NCBI GenBank assembly: GCA_940337035.1
Contig: CALNHX010007587.1
Span: forward strand, 1 to 64,000
Source: Agriotes lineatus
Taxonomy: Eukaryota > Arthropoda > Insecta > Coleoptera > Elateridae
DNA: 64,000 nt
Direction of reading: 5' to 3'
The number at the start of each line of letters is the position of its first letter. Position 1 is the first letter of the stretch. The notes under the pieces are model-generated. The model saw nothing but the letters and a program-made list of their open reading frames with translations. It was not told the DNA's origin and did not search any database. Shown in pieces: positions 12,979 to 25,799 of this stretch. The position numbers were made by a program, and so were the translations under genes.

Positions 12979-13557
12979 ACAATTCGCCGTCACCGATTGG
13001 TCCTCATCGATTCGTCGTCACCGATTCGCCGTCGCCGATTCGCCATAGGTACAATTCGCTGCCAGGAAATTGGCCGTCGACGATAAAGTTTTGAATGATT
13101 ACAGATACTAGGCCCTACCGAAATTGTTTGTATCTTACGTAAAGAAGGCGGAGTTGGGAGTTATTAAAAAAATCTTCCAAAGATCCACAAATTTGTAATG
13201 ATATTTTTATCATTCGTTAGAAAGGGTTACCCATATCACTAATGCGCTTATTAGGGTTGATCCTTTTACAAATGGTTCAACTGTAATTAAATTGTTTTGA
13301 AATAGAAGGAAAAACTAACATTGCTATAAGTTCAACACAATAAATTAGAGAAAATCTTCGAACAACAATTGCGTGCTTTAATAATAATTAGAAAACTGTA
13401 AAAAGAGATAAACTGTGATTATTAAAATTTAACAGAGATGGAATTGCAGATTATTGATTATTATTTAAGCATTTCTTAAAATACAGCATTTCGCAACGAC
13501 GAATCGGGCCGACACCGACGGCGAATCGGCGACGGCCAATCGGTTACGCTGAATTGT
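12979..13557. mobile_element. Foldback element with GATTCGCCGTCG terminal repeats
   Basis: The left arm begins ACAATTCGCCGTCACCGATT and continues with GATTCGTCGTCACC and GATTCGCCGTCGCC. The right arm reads the complement and ends AATCGGTTACGCTGAATTGT. Each arm is itself built of short GATTCGCCGTC-type direct repeats, which is typical of Foldback-type elements. The ~400-bp interior is AT-rich and non-coding. Confidence 0.65.
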
Positions 13558-16500
13558 CTCATCCCTATCTAATAATTTTGGGAATTGTATCGGTTCCTGT
13601 AATTTCTTCCACTGTTTTATATACTTTATCTCAACTGTTTGGAAACAGTCTTTTTTCGCTCATTTAACATCTTTGATACACAGCTGTACGTTGTGATTGG
13701 CGCAAGGATTGTATTCTTGCTATCTACTTCACTTGAAATTTAGTGCATGTTTTTCTGCAAACATTTTGTATTCGTTGTAAATAATTAATTCAGTGAGATT
13801 TGTGTAGCTATAAATATATCAGATGTTTTCAGTTTAAAACTTGTAAAATGTTAATCAAAATTGCGAAAGCCATTTAGGTTAAAGTTTATGTACACGCATC
13901 CAACTATGTACTTACAAACGAAACATGTTTGACTTAAGCCACCTTAAGCCTGAAAATTATTTTTTTTTAAATATTATTAATTTTACATGATTCCAATACA
14001 ATGCTACAAATGTAACAGTTAAAACCGTACCTATCAACGACGTCATCGCTGAAAGGTGTGTCCAAAAGGTGTCACCAAAGACTATTGAAGACCCAAAATT
14101 GTGACCAGTAATTAGGCAGAGAATTTTCATTGTGACTTTTTTCTGCTCTTAATATCTGAGGATATAGTGTCCATTTTCCTTCTCTTTTATATGTACACCT
14201 AGTATAGCTTTTACTTTGAAAACAAATTAATTGCAAAGACATAATTTGCTTTTTATAATTTTTTTATAGTGGAATATTGAACTACATAGTAGAACTGAAT
14301 CAAAATAAAATGCAAGAAAAAAAGTAAAAGATATTTTCCGTCATCAGAAACATCCTTGATAACATCACAGTTTGCTTTGCAATTACTATTTTTCAAATAA
14401 CAGGAATTTTATCTAAATAGTCTTGTAGCTGAACGGTGCACAGCAGTAAACGTACTAATGACCTGTGCACATTCGTCGTGTCAACCTGTCGTAATCGGTG
14501 GATTATGTTCAAGTTTTGTGGTCGCTTGTTTTAGTGGAGATAACAAAAATAGTGTTTACTTCAGGTTGATAAAATTATGTAAATAAATAACAGTTGCACT
14601 GAGTTTTCAATTGTTGGTGATAATCGCAGTCAGATGTAAGTGTTCTTATATATTTTTTTAATTTATTTATTTAGTTACCTGCATGTAATCATGTAATCAC
14701 ATCATATCTTCATATAGACGATGTTTTAATTCTCTTATCATTATAGTGCGTCGAATATAAGAATTAATTTGTAAATTTGCTTTACTCATTAGAATATTTC
14801 ACGTTTGAGTAAATTATATATTTGCTTCATACCATACTGCTGTAGTTCAGTACAAGCAATTTATATTGATCATGCGGTTAATTGTTGTGCCAATTATACA
14901 TATTTGTGTAGAGGGTAATAAAAACCTGTGTGAACATGAGTGAACATGAGTGATAGAAAACAGACCGGAAAGTAACATTGCCCAAAAATTCTTTTTTGGG
15001 ACCATGTAAGTGCTGCACTGTGATTTTAAGTGTGACCGCGCTAAAACACTTATCACAATCGTCGGGGTTGTGTATGTACACGAATTTGGTATTCCGTGTT
15101 GTAAAACGTAGCTTTTCGCACTTGGAACGGCCGTTGCAACACATTTTGGCCCCTTATATCCATTAGGACATTAAACGACATGACAGAGGCGGGGATATTT
15201 GGTGTTTTAACCTTTTAATGATTATGTCTCATGATATACAATCGTATCGTGTTGCATTTGGTAAGGTGGAAGCTCAGGATCTAATTATACTGAAAAAAAC
15301 ATTGACTTGTAATGAAGTTCGAGAATTTGCAAATGTAATTCTTTTTACAATGCAGAATAATAATTGTCTGTCATGATGTACCTACTTCAGTTGTAGGCAC
15401 ACGTTACTACATTTTTCCATTGATTTTTGTACACCATACTCTTTGAGATAAATTTCAGCGTTGGCAACTTGACTATTGTTTGGTATACTGAGGTAAATAA
15501 GTGTAGTCTGTTTTAATGTTTCTACCCAAAAATTTCTGATATTTTTTCTAAACCATTGGGCATCGGTTCAGATCAGCCATTGACACATATTTATGCTTTG
15601 CAAAAGTTGTTATAAAATTTAGACTTAGGCATGACTTGATATTCAGAATCGTAGACCATGAGCAGAGGTAGTATCAATTCTTGATATAAATAGTCCAATG
15701 AAGAAACTGTCCTTCGTAGGTTTCCTGAAGAAATTGTTACTGTATAAATTACACTTTACCACATGAACACAACATCAAAACACTAAACAGTTTGTTACAC
15801 ATAATGTACTGTAACAAAGATTGTCCGCAAGCTTCAGTGGGAGGGAGGGTTCACTACATATTACTAATTAGGGCAACGACTTGTTAATTTAAAGAAAGAC
15901 GCCTTAGACCCTATCACTTCTTAAAACCGGTAAATGCAGTTAAAGCTCATTAAAAGTGGAAATGTGAACCGCCCTGTCAAAGGAGTCTGTAGTGCTCGGT
16001 GCCAGCCAGCGCACAGCTTCGGTAAACTTACCTTTCCTTAATTTCTGCAGCTCCCTAAACTCCTTACAAAAAGAAAACACATAATACAAATTGGCATACA
16101 ACATGATACCTATGCGCGACTAATTTGAAACCAAATGTCAAAAGACCTGTAAAACAGTTTCATAAACATTAAATAAAATGAAATGGATTAGTAGATTTAA
16201 ATTACTTATCTAATATTGAAACAATATGACTTAAGCAAGGTCCAAAAATCTAAATAATTTAATTCAAACGTGACCGCTGCGAACAATCCACAAAAATCTA
16301 AATATAGCCACGCTTATACGAAATGTCAGTCACGCAGACCGCTAGCGCAACTGTCGTTTTACGTCATACAAGGTTCAAAAATGACGCAGCACTGAACGAT
16401 TTAAAATTCACTATAATATTAAAACATAGTACCTGATTTAAGAGCTGGGAAGCCCTAAAATGACGTCCAACGAGGCTGCCAGCGTTGGCAAAATAGCAAC

Positions 16501-16840
16501 TGCCCAAATAATTTGACAGGGTGCGGAAACAGAGGTTCAACAAGCCGGAATACTGAGGCCTGCAAAGCCTCCGATAGGGATTCTATGGCTGCCATACTTT
16601 CCTAACGCCTCTCTGCTCTCTCTCTCTCTAACTCATACGGGAACGTCATAATTATAATTACACAGGGTTGCGCGCTAAAAGCGATATTCGAAATGTAATG
16701 GCGGGAGTTTCGAAACACAATTAAATTGTCAAACTGAACTTAAATGAGGCGGGAAAACGCTGAAATACAAATGCGGGAAAATATGAAAGGCCAAAACAAA
16801 GTCCAAAAACCTCAAGTTGTCCTAACAAAATTGTGAAAGA
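13558..16840. other. No gene seen between foldback element and array
   Basis: 3.3 kb without a supported gene. A stray partial unit of the downstream ~200-bp array sits at about 15655-15745 (GAGGTAGTATCAATTCTTGA ... TTCGTAGGTTTCCTGAAGAA). A CAGATGTAAGTG string at 14632-14643 could be a splice donor of a non-coding exon, but nothing else supports it. The overlapping 60-90-codon frames near 14850-15170 have no recognisable motif. Confidence 0.5.
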
Positions 16841-18420
16841 AAAGATGCAAAATCGAATTATATTAGACAGGCGGTTAGACTTTCATGGAGAAGTGGTAGT
16901 AAAACAACAATTTGCTTCTCTAACACCAAACAGGGAGCAACGTCTTGTTAAGCACAATCGCAAAAAATGGGATTATATCATGCACTCGGTGAAGGAAGTC
17001 ATAGTGAAATAACAATTTACTTTTACAACGCCAAAAATAAAGCAGAATTGCGGAAAATAAGAAGAGTCCTTGCTATAAATAGTTCAATGGGGAAACCGAA
17101 TATCAGGAGTTTCCCGAAGGAACTTGTAACAGAAAAGTCGCGAAATCGGATTGTACGAGTATCGTATTAGGGAGTAGGTTAAAATTTCATGGAAAAATTG
17201 GTAAAACAACGATTTGCTTCTGTAACACAAAAGAGAGATGAAATACTTCATAAGCAGAATCGCACACAATGAGAAGAGGTAGTATCAGCCCTTCATATAA
17301 ATAGTCCAATGAAGAAGCTGATCTTCGTAGGTTTGCTGAAGGTAATTCTAAAAGAAAAGGTCCAAAATGGGATTATATTAGAGAGGCGGTTAGACTTTCA
17401 TGGAGAAGTGGTACAATTTTCTTCTATAACACCAAACAGGGAGTAAAGTCTGGTTAAGCAGACTCGCAGAAAATGAGAAGCGGTAGTATTCGGCTTTGAT
17501 ATAAATAGCCCAATGATTAAGGGATTCCTGAGAAAATTTCTAAAAGAAAAGGCTGAAAATGGGATTATATCATGGAAACGGTTAGCCCTTTGTGATGAAG
17601 TAATAGTGAAACAACAATTTACTTTTACAACGCCACAAAGAAGACAGAATTGCAGAAAATATGAAGAGTCCTTGGTATCAATAGTCCAGTAGAGAAATCG
17701 AACCTCAGGAGTTTCCTGAAGGAACTTGTAAAAGAAAAGTCGCGAAATCGGATTATATTAGGAAGTCGGTTAGCATTTCATGGAAGAAAAGTAGTAAAAC
17801 AACGATTTGCTTCTATAACACAAAAGAGAGACCAAATACTCAGCCCTTATGCTCATAAGCTTAATGAACATAGTTGTAAAAGAAAAGGCACCAAATCGGA
17901 TTATATCATGGGCTCGGTTAGACCTTCGTGGAGAAGGAGTAGTGAAACAATTTGCTTTTACAACCCCAAAAAGAAAGCAGAATTGCAGAAAATTAGAAAA
18001 GTTAATATCAGTCCTTGGTATAAACAATCCGGTGGGGAAACCGGACCTAATGGGTTACCTGGAGGAATCTGTAAAAAAGCGCGAAATCGGATTATATTAG
18101 AGAGTCGGTTAGAGTTTTATGGAGAAATAGTGGTAAAACAGCAATTTACTTCTATAACACCAAAAAGAGAGCAGAGACTTAATAAGCAGAATCGCAGACA
18201 TTGAGGAGAGATAGTACCAGTCCTTGATATAAATAGTCCAGAAAGTGAACCTCATGGGTTTTCTCAAGCAATTGGTAAAAGGAGATACGTGAAATCGGAG
18301 TATATTAGAGAGTCGGTTAGACTTTCATGAAGAAGTTGTAGTAAAACCACAATTTGCTGCTATAAAGCCAAAAAGAGAGCAAAGACTTAATAAAAATACT
18401 CGTAGGCAATGAGAAGGAAG
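16840..18420. repeat. ~200-bp diverged tandem array
   Basis: About eight units marked by GGTTAGACTTTCATGGAGAAG-like sequence at about 16873, 17165, 17380, 17570, 17760, 17910, 18100 and 18310, followed in each by GTAAAACAACAATTTGCTTC and ATAAATAGTCCAATG. Spacing varies from 150 to 290 bp. Open frames here follow the repeat and are not called as genes. Confidence 0.85.
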
Positions 18421-19240
18421 GAATATGATCAGTTTTTGGTTAGTGTACGAAACAAAAAACAAGGAAAGAAAAAACAAACACGTAAGGTTATGACCTGGTC
18501 TTCTGTAGGCAAATAATAGTAAGGTCGACGGAAGTGAAAACGATGAGTTAGACATAGAGTGTTAATTACAGGGACGTAGGATGAATGAGAAACGCAAGGA
18601 TTCCCAGACATCAAAGGAAAACTCAAAAGAAATAGTTCAGTGGGAATATCATGCGTAACGAATACTACTTCTCATGAGAATGCAAGAATTTTCAGGGAAG
18701 GTTTGGAAAGGAAACTTGAAACAGAAACGCAGATTTCTGGTAGGAAATGGCATCAGGTGTGGTGGTGGAAATGAGGAAAGGCGCTTACTGAACGAAATCA
18801 GGGACAAAGTGGTGAAACTTTACGAATACTTAGTCAGAATTGAAGGCCAAATAGTTTTCAGGTAATATTGGAGAAGATGCCTCAAAAGAAGAAGATATAG
18901 ATGATTACAAATCAAGAGCAAAATAGTACTAAGGGTAAAGGAAAGCAGAGATGAATCACTACTGACAAACCAAAGAATCCCAAAAAAGATGCTAATGCAT
19001 ATAAGAAGACTTGGCTCTGGTTCAGTTGAAAAGTAGTATTTAAGTGTGGTGAGAGGAAAAGGAAATAGGAAAAGATCACCAGTGACTATTTAGACGAAGC
19101 GTTTAAGTACTTAATAAGAATGAGAAATGAAATAACGACTCAAAGAATATTGGAGTGCACCTCTGAATACAGTTAAATAAATATTAGGGGAAAATTCAGA
19201 ACGAAAATATGATAAAAGCCATGACGGATGAAAGGTGATT
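18421..19240. other. No gene seen after the array
   Basis: A-rich plus-strand sequence, possibly degenerate mobile-element DNA. The 63-codon frame at 18674-18865 and antisense frames at 18325-18626 show no recognisable domain. Confidence 0.4.
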
Positions 19241-19289
19241 GGAACTTTTTTTATGTTTGCTTCTTCAACATTTGAATCATTGCAATGTC

Positions 19290-19690
19290 ACGAGGGAAAA
19301 GGAAAAAATCCCTTTTCGAGAAGTAATAATGCATTAATTCTGAAATTTTAAACACATCGTAGGTCTTTTCCATGTAGTCTCCTGCCAAATCGACACGCTT
19401 GGCGACTTGGCCCATAGATGTTTCAGCTTTATAATCCCCTGTTTATGTCATCCGCTTTTCATGTCGCTGCAACGCATTTGTGCGACGACGCTCTGTCGTG
19501 TTGTAGGAGCACTCCTTTTCGCAGTGGTCCACGGCGTTTGATCTTGATTTAGTCTCGTAAATTGATCATAAGGTCGCAGTAAGACACACCGCACCGACCA
19601 TTATAAAAAAAGTCGATAAGCAAGGCGCCTCAAGAATCCCAGAGAACCGAGAGCATCACTTTGTCGTGTAAGATGGATTTTCCCGTGCCC
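19290..19690 (-). pseudogene. mariner-family transposase fossil
   Basis: Minus-strand translation shows HDKVMLSVLWDS, a stop, GALLIDFFYNGRC, then CDLMINLRD and GPLRKGVLLQHDRASSHK. This matches the order of the central catalytic part of mariner transposases (VMLSVWWD, LLPxG, LHDNARPH). A second frame carries DYMEKTYDVFKISELMHYY, as at the C terminus. Stops and frameshifts make it inactive; no clear terminal repeats were found. Confidence 0.78.
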
Positions 19691-19704
19691 TATATTCTAC
19701 TTTA

Positions 19705-20620
19705 CAGTGAATTTAGATTGCCCTTTGTTTGCTAGTTAACTCAGTCGTAGAAGCACAAGACCCGCTCTTATTTAAGTGCAGCTAAGGGAAATGTCAATAT
19801 TGCTCGTTCTGACCTGGCCGCTGCCATCTAATGCTGTAATAATGCATACAAATACTGCCAGAAATGAAAACAAAGTAATTTACATGAAAACATATACATA
19901 CAAATATGTAATACACAATGGTGGTATATAAATGTTATATGCGCTATTAATAGTAGCACGAAACAGTCTACGAGCTTAATGCTGAATCTACATCAATGTC
20001 AAGTCAAAAAACCCACAGTGTCAACAATGTTTAAATTCCCCACACAAATTTGCTTAATGCGGCCCTGGTTCCAGTAGTTTAAAATCAGCTGACACGATAT
20101 GTCCACGGAATGATGCAAGCACCTTGTTCTGACGTGCTAATTCAGCGATTACGCGCACGTGGTCTATTATGCTCGTTAAAACTATTGCACAACCCGTTGC
20201 AGTTAATTCTCTGTAGTAACGAAACTTGCATTTATTTCGTAGCAAGATGAGCAAGAGATCAGCTCCGTGGCTTCGGTAGCTGCCCCCACAGAGACTTCGT
20301 TCTCAAAGTCGACTGGCTTCCTTGAAGCTCGACTGGCAGCCGGAATAGCACCTTCTTGCTATGAACTTCTGTATCTCGGGGATGCTTCTCCAATCTGGCA
20401 CTTTATAATACTTCGCGTGGCGTCCCTTTTTGCTTGGACGCACGCACAGATCGCTAATTACTGTACGACTGACTCTCCGCGCCTCTCAGTCCTCGCATAA
20501 CTTGCTTAGTTCTATTAATAACCGTACTCAAGGACTGCGTCATCTGGTTTGCATCGTAAGACCTGGCGCGCGAAACACTCAATGGATGTTTTAAATGCAT
20601 AATACGTTTTAACCTAATTA
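19705..20620. repeat. Dispersed repeat copy A (related to 48440-49450)
   Basis: Shares with the copy in the ACC intron a start TTGCCCTKKGTTTGCTRGTT ... CAGTCGTAGAAGCA, a middle CTGGCTTCCTTGAAGCT and GGAATAGCA with CTATGAACT, and a right part with CGCGAAAC. A repeat of roughly 0.9-1.0 kb, possibly a solo LTR, but TG/CA ends and a target duplication could not be fixed. The 77-codon frame 20267-20500 lies inside it and is not conserved in the other copy. Confidence 0.6.
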
Positions 20621-23600
20621 TTACAATGTAAAAACGCAGTTTGGCTTAAATCTAGCAAGGTGATTGTTAAGTACCATGATGACACCAACCAAATTCTTGT
20701 CAATCTTTATCATTTTAACAGCAATTCGCCCATCTTACATCACTAACTTCGCCACTTTGTTCACAAGTTCTGTGTCGTTGCAGGTCATCCACTCCTTGCC
20801 TCGCTTAAACTGATTTTCCAATCAACCGACGGTCGATTCTGATGCGGAACCATCCTGGTAAACTGTTTTTAGCTGTTTAAATATTTCAGTAAAATGAACA
20901 CCCTCCGTTGGGAATTTACCCGGTGTTCAGTTGTTTCCATTTCCAGAAACTATCACAACACACTACTAAATCTAAAAAAATTAAGTTTTATAGGCATCGG
21001 GACGAAACTTTCTAAACTGACTTACGGAAAGGTACGGAATAACAAGTGATGAAATAGAGAGCGGCAAATTTTGTTCCCTTCCCTCGTATAACATCTTGAT
21101 CTTGTGATGGCCGGAAAGATTATAAGCAATTTCACAAATTTTTCGATTTCGAACTTTGCGCCTGTGTATCTATAGGAATATTTTGTAATTGCATCGTTAT
21201 TTCACTAGGGCATTTAAATTTCGAGAAGTAACCAAACAAATGACGTGGGTTCTTCTTTACAAATTGAATGAATGGGGTACAATGCCGTTTAGGTCACCAA
21301 GGTTGGATGCATTAATTCATTACGCAAATCTCTAGTTGAAACTTAATACTGCTATAACAGCTGTAATAGATTACAATTATTATGAACGTTGTGCTCGAAC
21401 TGATAATTTAGTTATAACCTCTTGCCTCCTCAAAATTACTGGTTTGACTTATCTCCATCGCCTTTGAACTAATAGTCAACACCTTACGAGGTTAGTCGAG
21501 ATAAATTGTTACATAAATTGGGCAGATCCTGATAAGCGTATCAGTATATTTTGGCTCCAATTTTAGTAATTCGCTTGGTTTAAAACTGTTCATGTACCAG
21601 CAGAGCAAGGTAATATCCAGTATCAGTCTGTCTATAGCAATCGTTATAAGAACGCATCTTAAGATCATCCCATTTAGGTAGATGTTATTTACATTCCCTT
21701 ATCTCAATCATTGGATCCACGTTGCGACTGATATTTTGTGTATTTAAAGTCACATGCCGACGAAGTGTAGATTAAAATAGATCACGTTTCAGAACTGGTG
21801 GCACTGTCTTGTAATTCATGATGTAAATCCGTACGGTCAGCACTATCTTCATGCGTCCTTGACTGACCTCGGCTTTGCTGCAGCACCTGAAACGTTATTT
21901 AAGCGATTTAAAAATCTAGATGACTTGAACAAGCAGCAGGCTTGCAGTAGTTCAAGTAGTGGCCAGTTTTGTTACAATTATGGCAGCTGGGGTTGAAGGT
22001 GGACAACTGAAGTGATCGCAACAAACTAGCCATATTGGCAACTATCCTGTCTCGTGACGTGTTACTTTATATTTTAACGTCTAATACTCCCACATTACTA
22101 CGAAATTGGCACGAAGAACCAAATTAGGGTTATGGCATCTGTGTATGTTGGTGTGAAACATACTAGTTTACGGAATTATGTAAATAATGCTTCTTCACAG
22201 AAATGCTATGAAGGTGAAATCGGCATTGAGTGATAGTGCGCATGCTAATATTTAGTTTTGAAGAGATAGTGGGTTTCGTCTTTAAACCGATAAGTATTGC
22301 AATAGTCTCACCTAATATTATTAAAGCCTTACGTTGCGGCGTCTAATTATGCACTGATTGACTACAGTACAATATGAGTTGGATATTTAATTATTTTACA
22401 TTACGACAATTATTTGATGTTCTTTATGTCACATTTGACTGTACGAATTCTATTTTTGTTTTAGATTAATTCTCAATTAAAATTAATTCAAGTACTTCTT
22501 ATGTCCTTTAATATGAATCGTTAATATTGAGTTATTAAATATTTCTAGCTCAGTAGAACATGATTACTTTCAAAAACAAGTCGGTTCACGCAATATCAAT
22601 ACTGTTTCTGAAATATCATTTGTTTAATGAAAACGTATGTCAAATATTTGTGACAATTTAAATGAACGTCAGTGTCACTTTAAATCATGTACATGGAATA
22701 TCAATCGCAAATACCTCCTTATTACACTACCTGCCATTCAATAAACATGAAATAGTAAGTAGTCCTTTTATTAATCACCACACTTCACTATTTTACTGTT
22801 TATTTTAGTTTGCTCAATAAATACCTGTGACTGTCGCTCTTCCAAAGAACTTAATCCAAATGTATACCAACCTCAGTACAAGCCCATCCTACTGTCAAGA
22901 ACTGTAAACACCCTCGGAAATGCCTCCTTCCAATTCTCAATAAGCATACAATTCATCAACACGAACCTCGACAAAATCTTCCAGCAGTGAACACACTTTC
23001 CCTTCCAAAGAAGATATTGGCAATCCAAATAATGCGATTCCCGATCTGTCAGAAGCCACAAGACGTCACCTTAAGTAGTGCCAATCTCAAAACGTCACTC
23101 CAACAAAATTTCAGCAAAGTTCAACTCCATCAGGTGGAAAACCACTTCCAATTCCTAAGATTCTGACTCCAAAAATCCTGCCGTGTCCTATTTTGAGTAA
23201 ATACAGCTTACGCTATCCAATTCACAAGATATAATTATTTGACAATAAACCAAGTTCAACATCCAATGGCAGAAATTATTTCAACAGCCTGTAGTATTTT
23301 AAATTATGTTCTTCCTACCATACACATATTCTCTATATGTATCTTCCTTATATTCTTCTTTTTTTAAATTTACACTTCTTCTCTTCTTGATAATTTAATT
23401 GTAATTAAACCCTTTCATATACCAAAATAGATTAATAAATCATATTAGAAAAGGGGTTATTTTCAGAATTTCAGCTTTTTATAAAATATTACTTGTTTTT
23501 CTATCAAAATTTATTTGTGTACATAAAATTAATATCTCCTTAGTGATATCCTTTTTGCATATTTTTTACAGTTCAACACTATATATTTTATTATCACATT

Positions 23601-25380
23601 TAGTAACACCCGCTATATTGAATATCAATTTTCAAATAAGTATGTGCTATCAATCTTCCATTGTATTTCAGGTATCTTTTAAATCATTTTAGAACCTTCT
23701 GTTTCTTATTTCTCATTGTTCAACTGAATTCAAATTATTCCATTACTGTACAAAATACATAATAATTCTGATATCCTTTTATTATACCCAAATTCATCTT
23801 TGTAAATTTAATAATGAAATATTTTAAACAATTTTTTAATATAATATCAAACCCTTGTCTTGTATTAATAAATTAACTTAATCTTCGTATGTGCAATCCA
23901 TTACAGTATATTAAAAGCAATATTTAAATATTAAGTTGGCACACCTTGGTTAAGCATTAATTGTAAGAATAGCTGAGGTAAAGGTTCGAGTACTGATGCT
24001 ATAGCTATCTCATTAACTCGTTAATTGTTGGTTAACGAGGAGTCAACAGTACCTACTGTACAAAATTACATTTAAATCAACAATCACGTTTTTTTCTTTT
24101 TAACAGCAAACATCCTTGAATTGTATTTTCTTGAACGTAGCTTAAACAGTAAATTTCTTATCAAAAACAAGTCACCAAAGCGATTAGATTATCATAACAC
24201 CCCACCATCGTCTATACAACACGTGCACAGAGAGATGTGTTTGCACAAATTGACACAGCATTTGTGTGACTTCGTTTAGGACTTGTGCGCTCGAACTCGG
24301 TTGTAGCGATAGTGAACCTGTCGTGACGTCAAATTTTGTCCACTACAGCCGTACTCCACAGTAGCCTCAGAAAAAAGTTAGTTAAGAAATGCAATACACC
24401 CTGTTTTGATGCAGTATTTCATTCTTTACTTTGTTTTGTAGGAATGTGTTTTAAATAACTTTATTATTATTATTATCATCCCCTGCAGTTGTACCCAAAC
24501 AGAGCAGCATTTCATTCGTGTAGGACTGAATGAGAGAAGGGCGTTTAACCCACAGTTGCATACGAGATAATAAAAAGCAAGGAAAAAGAAACTGAACCGA
24601 AAGCGGTATAACAGCTCGAAGGATTACCACAGCCTAGTAGGTGTAAGACGATATAGGCGCTGCCCTTTAAAAGTTCAAAAACGCTTGACGGGCTGTCAAA
24701 CGTACCTTCGTTCTTAATTCAAAGCGTAATGTATACAAAAAGAAGTTTAGACGAGCCCATTATATCCGTTAAACTTCTATAACCGTGTCCACTATAACCG
24801 GGTTTGACTGTAGCTGCTACTATTTTCCACGCAATTGCCCGCCTGCTTCATGATGAGGAGTCGGCTTGCAATAAATATAAAAAATGTGGGTTCATAGAAT
24901 ATTTAACATTGAAATTGCCCTGTATAACAATATAAGTAAGTATTCAAACTAAAATCGCAACTTCTAACAGGAATACACAGAAACAGACATGCACCGTTGG
25001 TTTTTATAGCGTTCTTCAGCCTTTATGAGTCAAAAGCTTTGCTAACTGAATTTAAATTTGCAAAAAATTATATTTCCATGCTATAGATTGGTGAATTCTG
25101 AGACTTTAAATTTTGTAATTCTAAAAAAACAGTAACTGTATTAAATTAAGGGAAGCGTTGAGAACACAATACCTTATCCAATTGTCATCGTCACCATCAT
25201 CTTCAACATGAAGCAGTAGATCTATGTATTTATAGCACTATGAACACCTTTGTGATACTCAAATTTATGGATATTTATAATTAAATCCGGCCTGCAATAT
25301 TCTTCAGTAGCCACTAGTCCGGTAGGTACTTTTTTATGGCCTAGGCCGGTAACACTTAGCAAAACTTGTGATTCACGTTA
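20621..25380. other. 4.8 kb AT-rich region, no gene seen
   Basis: No open frame with recognisable similarity, no RNA gene and no array. A perfect small hairpin CTCGTTAATTGTTGG-TTAACGAG occurs at about 24016-24040. At 24781-24810 the sequence ACTATAACCGGGTTTGACTG followed by TA resembles one pogo/Tigger-type end, but no partner end was found. Confidence 0.5.
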
Positions 25381-25555
25381 TACGTTTGGCAGTACTGAAG
25401 TATATTGTTGCTGGCACTGTCAGTCGATGTCAAATGCGAGGTTAGCAGGTTAGGTTTTTCGTCAGTCTGACACAACTGACCCAAAACCTAACCTCGAATT
25501 TGACATAGACAGCGTCACCAACAATACACTTCAGTACTGCGAACCACAAACGCAA
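25381..25555. mobile_element. Palindromic element, GGTTAGCAGGTTAGG core, copy 2
   Basis: The most complete member. The left arm TACGTTTGGCAGTACTGAAG ... TTGTTGCTGGCACTGTC is mirrored by GACAGCGTCACCAACAATAC ... CTTCAGTACTGCGAACC, with the AGGTTAGCAGGTTAGG core between. 175 bp, non-coding. Confidence 0.82.
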
Positions 25556-25799
25556 GAATCTCAGCAGTTTTAAAACAAATAGTTTGGGATAATTCTTTAA
25601 TAAAATCAAAATGGTTCTTGTTCAGTAGACAAAAAAAAATATACGACACACGACCTGTATTCGCGTTTATGGCCTCCCTAGTTCACGTGTCTCGCCCTGG
25701 CGGGCTCGACCGTGATGTAGTAGCTCGGCCATAAATGCTTAGCCCCCGGCCTAATGTCGGAAATAGCTATTATAAAACTAATTTTGGAGCTCGGAAGAC

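Noticed and set aside
14590..14645. Possible non-coding 5' exon donor (CAGATGTAAGTG)
   Set aside because: A single splice-like string without promoter, partner or coding evidence.
24745..24812. Pogo/Tigger-like end (CAGTCAAACCCGGTTATAG, minus strand)
   Set aside because: No matching opposite end or transposase remnant within the region; kept only as a remark.
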